Positions 1 through 8,483 of a DNA stretch of 64,000 nucleotides are shown piece by piece. The notes beneath the pieces are model-generated. The model was not told where the DNA came from. It worked only from the letters and a program-made list of their open reading frames with translations, and made no database searches. Position 1 is the first letter of the stretch; the number at the start of each line of letters is the position of its first letter. Source of the stretch: an uncultured Chitinophagaceae bacterium (lineage in GTDB: Bacteria; Bacteroidota; Bacteroidia; Chitinophagales; Chitinophagaceae); assembly GCA_937862815.1 (NCBI GenBank), contig CALMED010000006.1, positions 124,001-188,000 on the forward strand. The letters run 5' to 3'. The translations under genes and the position numbers were made by a program.

Positions 1-1
1 T

Positions 2-274
2 GCCGTGAGTGAAGCCACGGTACAGGAAATGCTGTTGGGGGTGCTTAACCATACCGGTGCATCTTACGGTATTGCCACCTCGGGCATAATGGGCCCCGAT
101 GGCGGCACGGCCGGCAAGCCGGTGGGAACGGTGTGGGTGGCAGCGGGTTCGCGGGAAAAGATGGAGACGCGGATGTTCCGGTACCGGTTCGACCGGGTTC
201 GCAACATCCAGCTGGCAGCTGCACATGCCCTGCTGCTCCTGTTGCGGCGGGTGCAGGAAGACCACCCGGCATAA
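2..274 (+). CDS. CinA C-terminal domain / nicotinamide-nucleotide amidase, 3' part only
   Basis: This is the C-terminal end of a CinA/PncC-family protein, which deamidates nicotinamide mononucleotide in NAD recycling. The reading frame is open at the left window edge (first codon at base 2), so the start and any N-terminal CinA domain lie outside. The visible residues AVSEATVQEM and the motif ATSGIMGPDGG followed by KPVGTVWVA are characteristic of the CinA C-terminal fold. Whether the full protein is the long CinA form or the short PncC form cannot be decided here. It is followed by a promoter-like box for the E2 gene. Confidence 0.85.
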   Translation, partial: AVSEATVQEMLLGVLNHTGASYGIATSGIMGPDGGTAGKPVGTVWVAAGSREKMETRMFRYRFDRVRNIQLAAAHALLLLLRRVQEDHPA

Positions 275-286
275 GGACCATTTCTT

Positions 287-294
287 TACCTTTG
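287..294 (+). promoter_or_regulatory. Bacteroidota -7 promoter box (TACCTTTG)
   Basis: The sequence matches the TAnnTTTG consensus of the Bacteroidota primary sigma factor and lies about 90 bp upstream of the E2 start. No clear -33 TTTG partner is seen, so this is a candidate only. Confidence 0.45.
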
Positions 295-382
295 CTCCCG
301 TTAACGATGGCCTGCCGGTTTATCCGCTTCAAGCGATACCCCAGCCGCGTGACCCCTATTGCAAAATCTTACAATACGATCT

Positions 383-1723
383 ATGGCAACAGTTGATCTT
401 GTCATGCCTAAAATGGGCGAAAGCATCATGGAAGCAACCATCCTCCGGTGGCACAAGAAACCTGGCGATCCGGTAAAGATGGATGAAACCGTGCTGGACA
501 TTGCTACGGACAAAGTTGACAGCGAAGTGCCCAGCACAGCCGAAGGCACCCTCAGCGAGATCCTGTTCAATGAAAACGACGTGGTTCCCGTGGGAGCCGT
601 CATCGCCCGCATAGCCACGGGCACTGCCGTTGCCGCTCCCTCACCGGCGCCGGCCCCTGTACCTGCACCCGTAGCGGAATACCCGGCTGCCACACCAGAA
701 GAAATTCCTTATCAGCCGGCCGGCGCCCGCGTAAGTGCCGGCGTTACCGGCGGGGTGCGTTTTTACTCACCGTTGGTGCTCAACATCGCCGCCCAGGAGG
801 GCATTGGCATGGCCGAACTGGAAACCATACCCGGTACAGGTAATGAAGGGCGGGTAACCAAACGCGATATCCTGCAGTACGTGTCCACCCGCAAGCCGGG
901 TATCCCTGCCACCACGCAGGCAGTGCCCCCCCGCAAAGAAGAAGTGCTGGTGATTCCCATGCAGCAGGTGGAACAACCCACCACGTCACCTGCTCCCGCC
1001 ACGGTGTACAGCGGCAACGTGGAAATCATTGAGATGGACCGGATGCGCAAACTGATAGCCGATCACATGGTGCGCAGCAAACAGACCAGTGCGCATGTTA
1101 CCAGCTTCACCGAAGCCGATGTAACCAACCTCGTGCAATGGCGGGAACGGGTGAAGAAGGATTTTGAAAAGCGGGAAGGCACAAAAATCACGTTTACCCC
1201 CCTGTTTATAGAAGCCGTTGTGCGGTGCATCAAGAAATACCCGCTCATGAACAGCTCGGTAGACGGCAATAAAATAGTTGTAAAGAAAGACATCAATATC
1301 GGCATGGCCACAGCCCTGCCCAGCGGCAACCTCATTGTACCGGTGATCAGGAGCGCCGACCAGCTCAACCTGGTAGGTCTTACCCGGCAGGTTAACGGCT
1401 TGGCCGAGAACGCCCGCAACAACAAGCTGAAAGCGGATGATACGCAGGGCGGCACGTTCACCCTCACCAACGTGGGTACGTTTGGCAGCCTCATGGGCAC
1501 CCCCATCATCAACCAGCCACAGGTGGCCATCCTGGCCGTGGGCGCCATCAAGAAGCGGCCGGTGGTGCTGGAAACCCCGCATGGCGACAGCATTGCCATC
1601 CGCCACATGATGTACCTCAGCCTGAGCTACGACCACCGCATCATTGACGGCAGCCTCGGCGCCACCTTCCTTACTGCCGTGGCCAACGAACTGGAAAATT
1701 TCAACAGCGAACGCGGCTGGTAA
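383..1723 (+). CDS. Dihydrolipoamide acyltransferase (E2) of a 2-oxo acid dehydrogenase complex
   Basis: This is the E2 core of a 2-oxo acid dehydrogenase complex: it transfers acyl groups from the lipoyl arm to CoA in the cytoplasm. Domains in order are a lipoyl domain (residues 1-80, lipoylated Lys44 in ATDKVDS), a Pro/Ala-rich linker, an E3/E1-binding domain (about 125-165, SPLVLNIAAQEG) and the catalytic chloramphenicol-acetyltransferase-like domain ending with SYDHRIIDG, which holds the active-site His and Asp. The start ATG at 383 is chosen because the lipoyl domain begins there; an upstream TTG would add only unconserved residues. The length of 446 aa is normal. The substrate (pyruvate, oxoglutarate or branched-chain acids) is not decided, and no E1 or E3 gene is adjacent. 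Confidence 0.93.
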   Translation: MATVDLVMPKMGESIMEATILRWHKKPGDPVKMDETVLDIATDKVDSEVPSTAEGTLSEILFNENDVVPVGAVIARIATGTAVAAPSPAPAPVPAPVAEYPAATPEEIPYQPAGARVSAGVTGGVRFYSPLVLNIAAQEGIGMAELETIPGTGNEGRVTKRDILQYVSTRKPGIPATTQAVPPRKEEVLVIPMQQVEQPTTSPAPATVYSGNVEIIEMDRMRKLIADHMVRSKQTSAHVTSFTEADVTNLVQWRERVKKDFEKREGTKITFTPLFIEAVVRCIKKYPLMNSSVDGNKIVVKKDINIGMATALPSGNLIVPVIRSADQLNLVGLTRQVNGLAENARNNKLKADDTQGGTFTLTNVGTFGSLMGTPIINQPQVAILAVGAIKKRPVVLETPHGDSIAIRHMMYLSLSYDHRIIDGSLGATFLTAVANELENFNSERGW

Positions 1724-1739
1724 TTCATACCGGTGACCA

Positions 1740-1775
1740 CCAAAAAAGCCAATCCCGCGGGATTGGCTTTTTTGG
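1740..1775. terminator. Bidirectional terminator, perfect 36-bp palindrome
   Basis: Two 18-base arms pair perfectly (CCAAAAAAGCCAATCCCG and its complement), with an A-run on one side and a T-run on the other. It separates the convergent E2 and rpmE2 genes and can terminate both. Confidence 0.9.
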
Positions 1776-1796
1776 TATAAAACACCATGAAAGTAA

Positions 1797-2048
1797 TTAA
1801 GCTTTTTTGGCGTATTTCTTTTTGAACTTGTCAATACGGCCCGCGGTATCCACCAGTACATTCTGACCGGTAAAGAAGGGGTGGCTGGTGTTGGAAATTT
1901 CCAGCTTGATGAGCGGATACTCGTTACCGTCTTCCCACTTGATGGTTTCCTTGGAAGGTGCCGTGGAACGGGTGAGGAAAGAGTAGCCGTTGCTCATGTC
2001 CTTAAACACGACAAAGCGGTAATTGGAGGGATGCAGTTCTTTTTTCAT
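1797..2048 (-). CDS. rpmE2: 50S ribosomal protein L31 type B
   Basis: This is the large-subunit ribosomal protein L31 in its zinc-free form. The 83-aa protein starts [17 protein letters not shown] and lacks the CxxC zinc ligands of the type A protein, as in type B. The conserved block SHPFFTGQN and the basic tail ([13 protein letters not shown]) are present. Transcription is leftward from a TAnnTTTG box about 50 bp upstream, ending at the palindromic terminator at 1740-1775. Confidence 0.95.
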   Translation of the reverse strand: MKKELHPSNYRFVVFKDMSNGYSFLTRSTAPSKETIKWEDGNEYPLIKLEISNTSHPFFTGQNVLVDTAGRIDKFKKKYAKKA

Positions 2049-2392
2049 GACTTATGGGGATTTTTCAGCACGATTGGGGCCGTGCATTTTTTTGGAGGGC
2101 AAAGGTAAGGAATGGCGGCAGAAGGGCCAAATGAATTTTACAGGAGGGCAAAAAAGAAGCACCAAATCCGAATGTGGTTTCCGGCTTTCGCCTTGCCCAC
2201 CCGGGACCCAGTGCTTCCGGGACAGGTTCCGTCTTTTTCAAGGACTTCCACTGCCCCACCGCCTGTCTGCCAGAGGTCTGGTCATTCCAGCGGCTTGTGA
2301 AACAAAGGTACAACCCGGAAACAGGGTTTTCCAAATTTAGGAGTCGGGAGAAATCCACCGCTTGTGCACCTTCAGTGCCTCTGCCCCCGCAA
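2049..2392. other. Intergenic region between rpmE2 and yajQ
   Basis: This 344-bp stretch holds the rpmE2 promoter box at 2100-2107. The rest is downstream sequence of yajQ. I see no convincing gene, RNA or strong hairpin in it; short open frames here have no recognisable protein character. Confidence 0.6.
2100..2107 (-). promoter_or_regulatory. -7 promoter box for rpmE2
   Basis: On the minus strand the sequence reads TACCTTTG, matching TAnnTTTG, 52 bp upstream of the L31 start codon. Confidence 0.6.
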
Positions 2393-2884
2393 TCAGGAGC
2401 GCATATTTTCGTATTGAAGGGGAATAGCCAGGTCCCAGCCCTTGGAGGCCTGGATCACGGCCTGCAGGTCGTCTATCTTCTTACCGGTTACCCGCACCAG
2501 GTCGTCGTTGATGGAAGCCTGCACTTTGAGCCCCCCGTCTTTGATCAGCTTTACAATCTTTTTGGCGTCTTCCTGGCGGAGGCCATTCCGCACCTGCACT
2601 TCCTGTTTTACCAGTTTACCGCTCTGGTAAGGCTCCTTGCTCATATCAAAGGCTTCGGGGGCGATTCCCTGCTTGTGTGCCCGGCTGATGAGTACATCCA
2701 GCAACTGGCGCATTTTCATCTCATCTTCGGTTTCAATACTGAGTTTGAACTCTTTCCGGTTCAGATCAATTTGCAGGTGGCTGCCTTTGAAATCGAAGCG
2801 GTTGGAGAGTTCCTTGGTGGTGACGTTCACGGCATTATCGAGCGCCTGGGCATCTACCTTGGAAACGATATCAAATGATGGCAT
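2393..2884 (-). CDS. YajQ family cyclic-di-GMP-binding protein
   Basis: This is a YajQ/UPF0234 family protein of 163 aa, the usual length. It shows the N-terminal MPSFDIVSKVDAQALDNAVN and the central RFDFKGSH block typical of the family, and ends with the QYENMRS-type tail. Members bind nucleic acid or cyclic di-GMP in proteobacteria; a role in this organism is inferred only. It is a single gene with its own promoter box at 2937-2944. Confidence 0.92.
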   Translation of the reverse strand: MPSFDIVSKVDAQALDNAVNVTTKELSNRFDFKGSHLQIDLNRKEFKLSIETEDEMKMRQLLDVLISRAHKQGIAPEAFDMSKEPYQSGKLVKQEVQVRNGLRQEDAKKIVKLIKDGGLKVQASINDDLVRVTGKKIDDLQAVIQASKGWDLAIPLQYENMRS

Positions 2885-2936
2885 AACGGTGAATTAAGGG
2901 TAATCCGGCAGTTGATCCGGCAATGTTGTTACCGCA

Positions 2937-2944
2937 CAAAGGTA
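2937..2944 (-). promoter_or_regulatory. -7 promoter box for yajQ
   Basis: The minus strand reads TACCTTTG, matching TAnnTTTG, 53 bp upstream of the yajQ start. Confidence 0.6.
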
Positions 2945-2961
2945 GCAATACTCCGCAGCAC

Positions 2962-2988
2962 AAAAAGACCCCGGTAGAAACCGGGGTC
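2962..2988 (-). terminator. Rho-independent terminator of the outer-membrane barrel gene
   Basis: A 9-bp stem (GACCCCGGT/ACCGGGGTC) with a 4-base loop is followed on the minus strand by TTTTT. It lies just downstream of the gene ending at 3033. Confidence 0.85.
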
Positions 2989-3032
2989 GTGCTTATCAAA
3001 ATCAACATGAGAAAACAAGTCGCTTTGCGGTT

Positions 3033-5477
3033 TTAGTCACCGGCCTTCACGCGGTTCTGCTCATCGGAAGCTCCCCCCGTCTTGCGGCGGCCGTTGCCGT
3101 TGACCTTTCCTTTGCTGATGCGGTAGGTGAAGCTGAGCGTGGCGGTACGGGAATCGTTCAGCTGTTGAAAGGCGGCGTCAATGTTGCCAAACTGCACCTT
3201 GCCGTTGATCCGCTGGGTCCAGAGCAGGTCGCGAACACTGAGCCGGAGCGTTCCCTTCCCTTTCAGCATTGGTGTGCTGGCCCCGAAATTGAGCATACCG
3301 AAGGAGCCGATGTGGAACACCCCTTCGTAGCCCGGCGTCCGGAAAAAGCCACTGAGCTCCACGTTCTGCCCTTTGGGAAACTTGTAGCTGGCCGAGGCGT
3401 TGACCATCGCGGTGACGGCTGAAAAATCAACCGGTGTGTTGTTTACAATGCCTTCAAAGCGGTTGTGAAACACATTTACATATACGTTTCCGCTGAATTG
3501 CTTCACCTGGGCGAAGGCACTAACAGCCACGCCTACCTGCTGTTGCCGGGCAATGTTGCCCTGCTTCACGAAGGTCTGGTTGGTGGTTTCGTCCTGCTCC
3601 ATGATCTGCTGGATGATGTTGCGGGTCTCCGTGTAATTAAGGGTTGTGTTCAGGAATTTGTTGAATGTATGCGTGAGTTCCAGGTTGTGACTGAACTGCG
3701 GGCGCAGGTATGGGTTACCCTGTTCAAATGTGTAGCGGTCGAGAAACTGCACAAAGGGGTTCAGGCTCCTGTAATCGGGGCGGCGGATGCGGCGTCCGTA
3801 GTTCATGCTGAAGCTGTGCCTTTCCGATGCCTGGTATTGCAGGTAGGCGGTGGGAAAAAGCTGGGTATAATTTAGCTCAAAGTCCTCCCCGGTGGTGATC
3901 TGCTGACCGCGGGCCGCGGTGTGCTCCAGGCGCAGGCCCAGCTGGCTCCTCAGTTTGGGGCTGATCGGCCGGCTATAGGTTAGATAGGCGGCCTGGATCT
4001 GCTCGGTGTAGTTGAAATGATTGCTGCGGCCCAGGTCGCGTACCAGGCTGCCGTTGATGAGGCTGTCGTACACAGCGTTGTTGTCGGTTTGCACATAGCT
4101 GGTCTTCCAGCCAGCCTCCAGCCGGGCGCCTTTTTGCAGGGGACGGAGGTAATCCATTTTGGCGCTGTAAATATTGATGAGCTGGGGCAGATCGCCGAGG
4201 AGGACATCGGGTTGCCAGATGGGATTACCGGTATTGTCGAAGTATGAATTGGTGAGCCGCTGTTGGTTAGCACTGTTGTAATGCAGGTAATCCAGGTCGG
4301 CGGTTATTTCCCGGCCCGTGCTGTCGAACTGGTGGCGGAAGTTAAGATTAGCGCTGCCGTGCTGCCACAGTTCCCGGCTGTTGGATGTGGCACGGGTGGT
4401 AGACAGCAGCTGGTTGAACGGATCGGCTATCCCGATATCACTCTTATTGCTAAAAGTGGAAGGATTGTAAAAGCCGTTCACCACGGCGCCCAGGGTTGAT
4501 TTGGGGGAAAGCGACCAATCAGCCCCCAGTTTGAGATTGTTCGATGCGTTCCACTGCTGCATGCGGGATACCTGGTCGAAATGCGTGAGCACCTGCTTAG
4601 AGTTGGGCTCCATGAACTTGCGCTGTATATCCAGCTGCTGGAAAGAGTTGCGTTCGTTGCGGGATAGATTGCCAAACAGGTTCAACCGGTTTTTGCGGTA
4701 ATTGAAGACCAGGTTCTGGTTGTTTCGGGCATAAAAACCCTGGGTATAGCCCCCCGTGAAGGAAACCTGGTAGCCGCGTTGTTTGGTTTTGCGGGTGCGG
4801 ATGTTGATGATACCGCTGTTACCAGCTGCATCGTAGCGGGCGGGCGGGTTGGTCATGATTTCTATCTGCTCCAGCTGGGCACCGGAGAGATTACGCAAGT
4901 AGTTGACGAGATCGTTGCCGGAAAGATAGGTGGGCTTCCCATCTATAAACACCTGTACGCCGGCCTTCCCTTTGAGACTGATATTGCCGTCTTTATCCAC
5001 CGAAATACCGGGCGATTTTTCCAGTACTTCCAGCGCGGTGGCCCCGGCATTGGTGGGGGATGCATCCACATTCACCACCAGCTTATCGGGTTTTTGCTCG
5101 AACAGCGGTTTTTTACCGGTTACCACCACCTCTTTCAGGGAGGTGGCCTGCGGGCGGAGGCGCAGCGGATCGAGCACGAGTGAGGATTGGCGAAGTTCAA
5201 AGGCAGGCGACTGCAACGGTTCCCACCCGATGGCCGATACCTGCAGATAGTACCTGCCGGGAGGCACCGGCTCCAGATGGAAACTCCCCTGCTGGTCGGT
5301 GATGGCGGCTTTATGGAATGATGAATCCGTGAGCCGGAAGAGGGTAATGGTGGCACCGGCGAGTGGTTGCGATTCGGATCCCGTGGCTGTTCCGCGAACC
5401 GAAAGCGGTTGCTGCGCCATAACCCGGTTAGCTGTGGCGGCGAGCAGGAGGGCGAAAAGGAAGAACAGATGCTTCAT
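3033..5477 (-). CDS. Outer-membrane beta-barrel protein, TonB-receptor-like (PF14905-type barrel)
   Basis: This is an 814-aa outer-membrane protein. It has a signal peptide (MKHLFFLFALLLAATANRVMA, cut before QQP), an N-terminal carboxypeptidase-regulatory-like domain (about 25-110), a plug domain with SLKEVVVTGKKP and FIDGKPTYLSG, then a long barrel rich in aromatic beta strands with the NYGRRIRRPDYRSLNPF motif common in the OMP_b-brl_3 family. These proteins resemble TonB receptors, but their ligands are mostly unknown. It stands alone with its own terminator. A palindromic TGTAC-N6-GTACA site sits upstream, suggesting specific regulation. Ligand cannot be named. Confidence 0.88.
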   Translation of the reverse strand: MKHLFFLFALLLAATANRVMAQQPLSVRGTATGSESQPLAGATITLFRLTDSSFHKAAITDQQGSFHLEPVPPGRYYLQVSAIGWEPLQSPAFELRQSSLVLDPLRLRPQATSLKEVVVTGKKPLFEQKPDKLVVNVDASPTNAGATALEVLEKSPGISVDKDGNISLKGKAGVQVFIDGKPTYLSGNDLVNYLRNLSGAQLEQIEIMTNPPARYDAAGNSGIINIRTRKTKQRGYQVSFTGGYTQGFYARNNQNLVFNYRKNRLNLFGNLSRNERNSFQQLDIQRKFMEPNSKQVLTHFDQVSRMQQWNASNNLKLGADWSLSPKSTLGAVVNGFYNPSTFSNKSDIGIADPFNQLLSTTRATSNSRELWQHGSANLNFRHQFDSTGREITADLDYLHYNSANQQRLTNSYFDNTGNPIWQPDVLLGDLPQLINIYSAKMDYLRPLQKGARLEAGWKTSYVQTDNNAVYDSLINGSLVRDLGRSNHFNYTEQIQAAYLTYSRPISPKLRSQLGLRLEHTAARGQQITTGEDFELNYTQLFPTAYLQYQASERHSFSMNYGRRIRRPDYRSLNPFVQFLDRYTFEQGNPYLRPQFSHNLELTHTFNKFLNTTLNYTETRNIIQQIMEQDETTNQTFVKQGNIARQQQVGVAVSAFAQVKQFSGNVYVNVFHNRFEGIVNNTPVDFSAVTAMVNASASYKFPKGQNVELSGFFRTPGYEGVFHIGSFGMLNFGASTPMLKGKGTLRLSVRDLLWTQRINGKVQFGNIDAAFQQLNDSRTATLSFTYRISKGKVNGNGRRKTGGASDEQNRVKAGD

Positions 5478-5545
5478 GCTTGTTGCGTTTGAATTAATTA
5501 TTTTAGTACCTGTTATTTAAAATAACATTTCTAAATTAAGTACCA

Positions 5546-5561
5546 TGTACTGCATAGTACA
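5546..5561. promoter_or_regulatory. Candidate operator, TGTAC-N6-GTACA inverted repeat
   Basis: This inverted repeat lies in an AT-rich stretch about 70 bp upstream of the barrel-protein start. A partial further copy (GTACC) precedes it. The layout fits a dimeric repressor site. No regulator gene is adjacent, so the binding protein is unknown. Confidence 0.35.
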
Positions 5562-5694
5562 TTGTTTTGTGCTGGATGGTCTGCAGGGATGATATCCGGT
5601 GACGGGTACGGGAATGGGACGGTTAGCGGCTTCCTGGTGTTACAGGTAAGCCTGATTAAGAGGCGCAATGGCCGGATAACCGGTTGAATGGAAT

Positions 5695-5718
5695 AAAAAA
5701 GGCTCCCGGAGGAGCCTT
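5695..5718 (-). terminator. Rho-independent terminator of lgt
   Basis: The hairpin AAGGCTCC-4-GGAGCCTT is followed on the minus strand by a T-run, directly downstream of lgt. Confidence 0.85.
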
Positions 5719-5740
5719 ACATAAAGTGGAGACAGGCAGA

Positions 5741-7024
5741 TCAGGCAGCCTTGCGCTTGCAGATAAAATACAGCAGCACCCCGGCCAGGATCAGTCCCAG
5801 GGATATGAGTTCGGCCTGGGTGGGCGCAAAGGGGAGGTCCTGGTACTTGGTGTTCACCCGGATTTTTTCAATGAAAAAGCGTTCCGCCCCGTTCAATACC
5901 AGGTAAAGGCAGAACAAACCACCGGGCAAGCCGATCCGCGGGCGGGCCAGCAGAAGAAGGCCAAACAGCAGCAGGCAGGCAATGGTTTCGTAAAAGGGCG
6001 TGGGAAATACCGGAAGAGGAAGGTAGTGGCAATGTTCGGCTTCGTTACAGTTGGCCAGGCGCACCCCCATGCTGTTCACGTTGTTCGGATAGCTGTAGGC
6101 CACCATCCATTCGGGTAAAAAAGCCGGGGCTTTGAAAGCGGCGTGTGGAATATTTTCACCCTCCACTACATGATGAAACTCCTGGCGCAGATAAGCCTGG
6201 TTTTGCAGGACAGCCTGTTGAAACTCGCTGGGCGTTACCAGGCGAACGGCACCCGTGGAATCGGAGAGGTAAGCGCTGTTGGGGATGCCCCAGTCGCCAT
6301 CGCCCGATACCTGGCAGCCAATGCGGCCAATGGCATACGCCAGCATGAGGGCCGGCCCCATGGCATCGGCCAGGTGTCGCACGGTGATGCCTTTACGTTT
6401 GGCATATACGATGATGGCGATGGCCGCACAGATCAGTCCGCCGTAAAAGGTGAGCCCGCTGAACGAGAGCAGGGCTCCCACCGGATCGGCCACAAACTCC
6501 TCCCAGTTTTCGAAATTGTGAAACAACTTGGCCCCGCCAAACCCGAATACGGCTGCCAGGATGGTCATATCCCCCACCCTTTCATGGGGCCAGATGCGCA
6601 CCATGCGTTCTTCAGGTTTGGCCGATTTCTGCTTGTTCTTTTCGTACCAGCGCAGGCCGGCAAACAGCAAGGCGAGGAGGATGCCCGCGCCCCAGTTGCC
6701 CCGCGAAGAAAAAATAAACTCCTGCGGGTTGATGCCTTCTTCACCCGCCACCAGGAAAGCGCCAATGATTTTATACCCCATTAAGAACCCCAGCAACCCG
6801 TTTCCAATGAGTTCTCCCACGGAAGCCGGCTTCCCGAATACCTGCTTCTCCTCATGGGGCCGCAGTAGTCCCTTGCGTTCCTTCAGTTGCAGTCCTTTGG
6901 TGAGCAGGATAGCCGCGGCGATGAAAGCCAATGCCACAAAAAATCCAAATGAATTCAGAAAGCGGGCCCACTCCCACTCCACGCCCAGTAAATCCTTGAA
7001 AAAATAATACAGGTTGGGATACAT
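5741..7024 (-). CDS. lgt: Prolipoprotein diacylglyceryl transferase
   Basis: Lgt transfers the diacylglyceryl group from phosphatidylglycerol to the lipobox cysteine of prolipoproteins in the inner membrane. The protein is 427 aa, longer than the roughly 290 aa enterobacterial enzyme, as is common in Bacteroidota, with several membrane segments (for example about residues 20-42, a set around 125-150 and the C-terminal helices). The family signature is visible as AYAIGRIGCQVSGDGDWG, including the essential Arg and the GD pair. The C-terminal pattern GGLFCLYLVLNGAERFFIEKIR also fits the family. It is monocistronic, between two terminators. Confidence 0.93.
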   Translation of the reverse strand: MYPNLYYFFKDLLGVEWEWARFLNSFGFFVALAFIAAAILLTKGLQLKERKGLLRPHEEKQVFGKPASVGELIGNGLLGFLMGYKIIGAFLVAGEEGINPQEFIFSSRGNWGAGILLALLFAGLRWYEKNKQKSAKPEERMVRIWPHERVGDMTILAAVFGFGGAKLFHNFENWEEFVADPVGALLSFSGLTFYGGLICAAIAIIVYAKRKGITVRHLADAMGPALMLAYAIGRIGCQVSGDGDWGIPNSAYLSDSTGAVRLVTPSEFQQAVLQNQAYLRQEFHHVVEGENIPHAAFKAPAFLPEWMVAYSYPNNVNSMGVRLANCNEAEHCHYLPLPVFPTPFYETIACLLLFGLLLLARPRIGLPGGLFCLYLVLNGAERFFIEKIRVNTKYQDLPFAPTQAELISLGLILAGVLLYFICKRKAA

Positions 7025-7097
7025 GCGATCAGTTTAAGTTGCAATGTTAGGTGAAAAATCAATCGTTTTCTTGGCACCGGCACTCCAACAACTGCAT

Positions 7098-7130
7098 AAA
7101 AAATCCCCTGCCGCCGAAAGCAACAGGGGA
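7098..7130 (-). terminator. Rho-independent terminator of the bacilliredoxin gene
   Basis: The stem TCCCCTG/CAGGGGA encloses a 13-base loop and is followed on the minus strand by a TTTTTT run, downstream of the gene ending at 7151. Confidence 0.75.
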
Positions 7131-7150
7131 CGGAGAATCACAAAATAATC

Positions 7151-7567
7151 TCAGTTGCAATGCTCTTCAAACGCACCGATGAGGTTCTGAGCAATCATCT
7201 GCGCCGGACGGCCTTCAATCATATGCCGCTCGATGAAATGGACCAACTGGCCATTCTTGAACAAGGCGATGGCAGGCGAACTGGGCGGATAGGGCATCAG
7301 GTGTTCCCGGATCTTTTTCACGGCTTCCACATCAAAACCGGCAAAACTGGTGAGGAGTTGATCGGGGCGCCGGGGACTGTTCTGAACCGCCATGAGAACG
7401 CCCGGGCGGGCGCTGCCGGCGGCACAGCCGCAAACTGAATTGATGAATACCAGGCTGGTTCCTTCTCTGGACAGTGCCGCATCCACGGCATCGGCCGATA
7501 ATAGCTCATCAAAGCCGCCTTCCAGCATTTCCCCTTTCATGGGTTCTACTATTTGTGCAGGATACAT
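7151..7567 (-). CDS. BrxA/BrxB family bacilliredoxin
   Basis: This is a thioredoxin-fold protein of the YphP/YqiW (BrxA/BrxB) family that removes bacillithiol or other thiols from oxidised proteins. The 138-aa sequence carries the hallmark CGC active site (Cys46 and Cys48, in NSVCGCAAGSARPG) and the C-terminal block IERHMIEGR. Length and motif match the family. Whether this organism uses bacillithiol is not shown by the sequence. It is a single gene with a promoter box at 7592-7599 and its own terminator. Confidence 0.93.
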   Translation of the reverse strand: MYPAQIVEPMKGEMLEGGFDELLSADAVDAALSREGTSLVFINSVCGCAAGSARPGVLMAVQNSPRRPDQLLTSFAGFDVEAVKKIREHLMPYPPSSPAIALFKNGQLVHFIERHMIEGRPAQMIAQNLIGAFEEHCN

Positions 7568-7904
7568 ACGTGTTATTTTTTTAATTCAACGCAAAAGTAA
7601 CTGAAAAGTTCAGAGTTCAATGCGCCTGGCTGCAGGCAGGTAAACGCCCTCTACTCCGCTCCTGGCTGCACAAAAACAATCTCCCCGTCACGCTCATGGT
7701 AAACAGACCAGGCTACGTCTGACTTATGACTCGCTTCGGGAAAAATGAAAAACAGAAATTCGGTCATTATGTCATTATCAAAGAGCTAAAGATGCCATTA
7801 TGTCTATATTTATTCCTTATCAGGACCACTTGGCGGTTTTTTCGCACCGGAACAGGATTTGCTCCTACGGAATCGTTCATTCACTCAACCTAAAAACAAA
7901 AAAT
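7568..7904. other. Intergenic region upstream of the bacilliredoxin and hsp20 genes
   Basis: This 337-bp region separates two divergent genes. It holds the bacilliredoxin promoter box at 7592-7599. Near 7763-7804 the string CATTATGTC occurs twice (TCATTATGTCATT and CCATTATGTCTAT), a possible regulator site for the heat-shock gene. No gene or RNA is evident. Confidence 0.5.
7592..7599 (-). promoter_or_regulatory. -7 promoter box for the bacilliredoxin gene
   Basis: The minus strand reads TACTTTTG, matching TAnnTTTG, 25 bp upstream of the start codon. Confidence 0.55.
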
Positions 7905-8336
7905 ATGACTATGGTACGCTTACACAACCCCGTTCAGAAAAGCATCAACAGCCTGTTTGATGAATTCTTCAACGAACTGCCTGCCTTTGGCAAAACCGTG
8001 CAGAACTTTTTCTCCCCGGCTGTAAACATTGTGGAAACACCGGATGCCTATCATCTCGAACTCATGGCCCCCGGCCGCAACAAAGAGGATTTCACTATCA
8101 CCGTTGACAAGGGCAACCTGACCATCAGCTACGAGAAAAAAGCCGCCAGCGAAAGCGATGGTTTCAAAGTGGTTCGCCGCGAGTTTGCCTTTGAAAGCTT
8201 CAAGCGCAGTTTTACGCTTGACGAAAAAATTAACGCGGAAGGCATCCAGGCGAAATACGAAAACGGCTTACTGAAGCTCCTGTTGCCCAAGCAACCGGAA
8301 GTAACCCAGCCAGCCAAGAGCATCAACATTCAATAA
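7905..8336 (+). CDS. Hsp20/alpha-crystallin family small heat-shock protein
   Basis: This is a small heat-shock chaperone of 143 aa that holds unfolding proteins as an oligomer in the cytoplasm. After an N-terminal segment (residues 1-40, NSLFDEFFNELP) comes the alpha-crystallin domain: PAVNIVETPDAYHLELMAPG, then FKRSFTLDEKINAEGIQAKYENGLL, the conserved A-x-x-x-N-G-x-L signature. A C-terminal extension follows. The ATG at 7905 is chosen because the family N-terminus starts there; a longer in-frame extension upstream looks non-coding. A strong terminator follows. Confidence 0.95.
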   Translation: MTMVRLHNPVQKSINSLFDEFFNELPAFGKTVQNFFSPAVNIVETPDAYHLELMAPGRNKEDFTITVDKGNLTISYEKKAASESDGFKVVRREFAFESFKRSFTLDEKINAEGIQAKYENGLLKLLLPKQPEVTQPAKSINIQ

Positions 8337-8383
8337 AAAAGTTCAAGGAGCTAGTTATAGCAGTTGGTTTTGGTTTTAACATC

Positions 8384-8411
8384 CCCCGCCCTTTCCAGGG
8401 CGGGGCTTTCT
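8384..8411 (+). terminator. Rho-independent terminator of hsp20
   Basis: A 9-bp GC stem (CCCCGCCCT/AGGGCGGGG) with a TTCC loop and a short T-rich tail lies 48 bp after the hsp20 stop. Confidence 0.85.
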
Positions 8412-8483
8412 TTATAAATCGTTAAGGGCATTCACCCAAAAGCGGCAATCAAGTATCTTCGCAGCAACTTAGAACAAGCAGTT

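Noticed and set aside
986..1861. 291-aa open frame antisense to the E2 gene
   Set aside because: It mirrors the strongly recognised E2 gene on the other strand and shows no protein family of its own.
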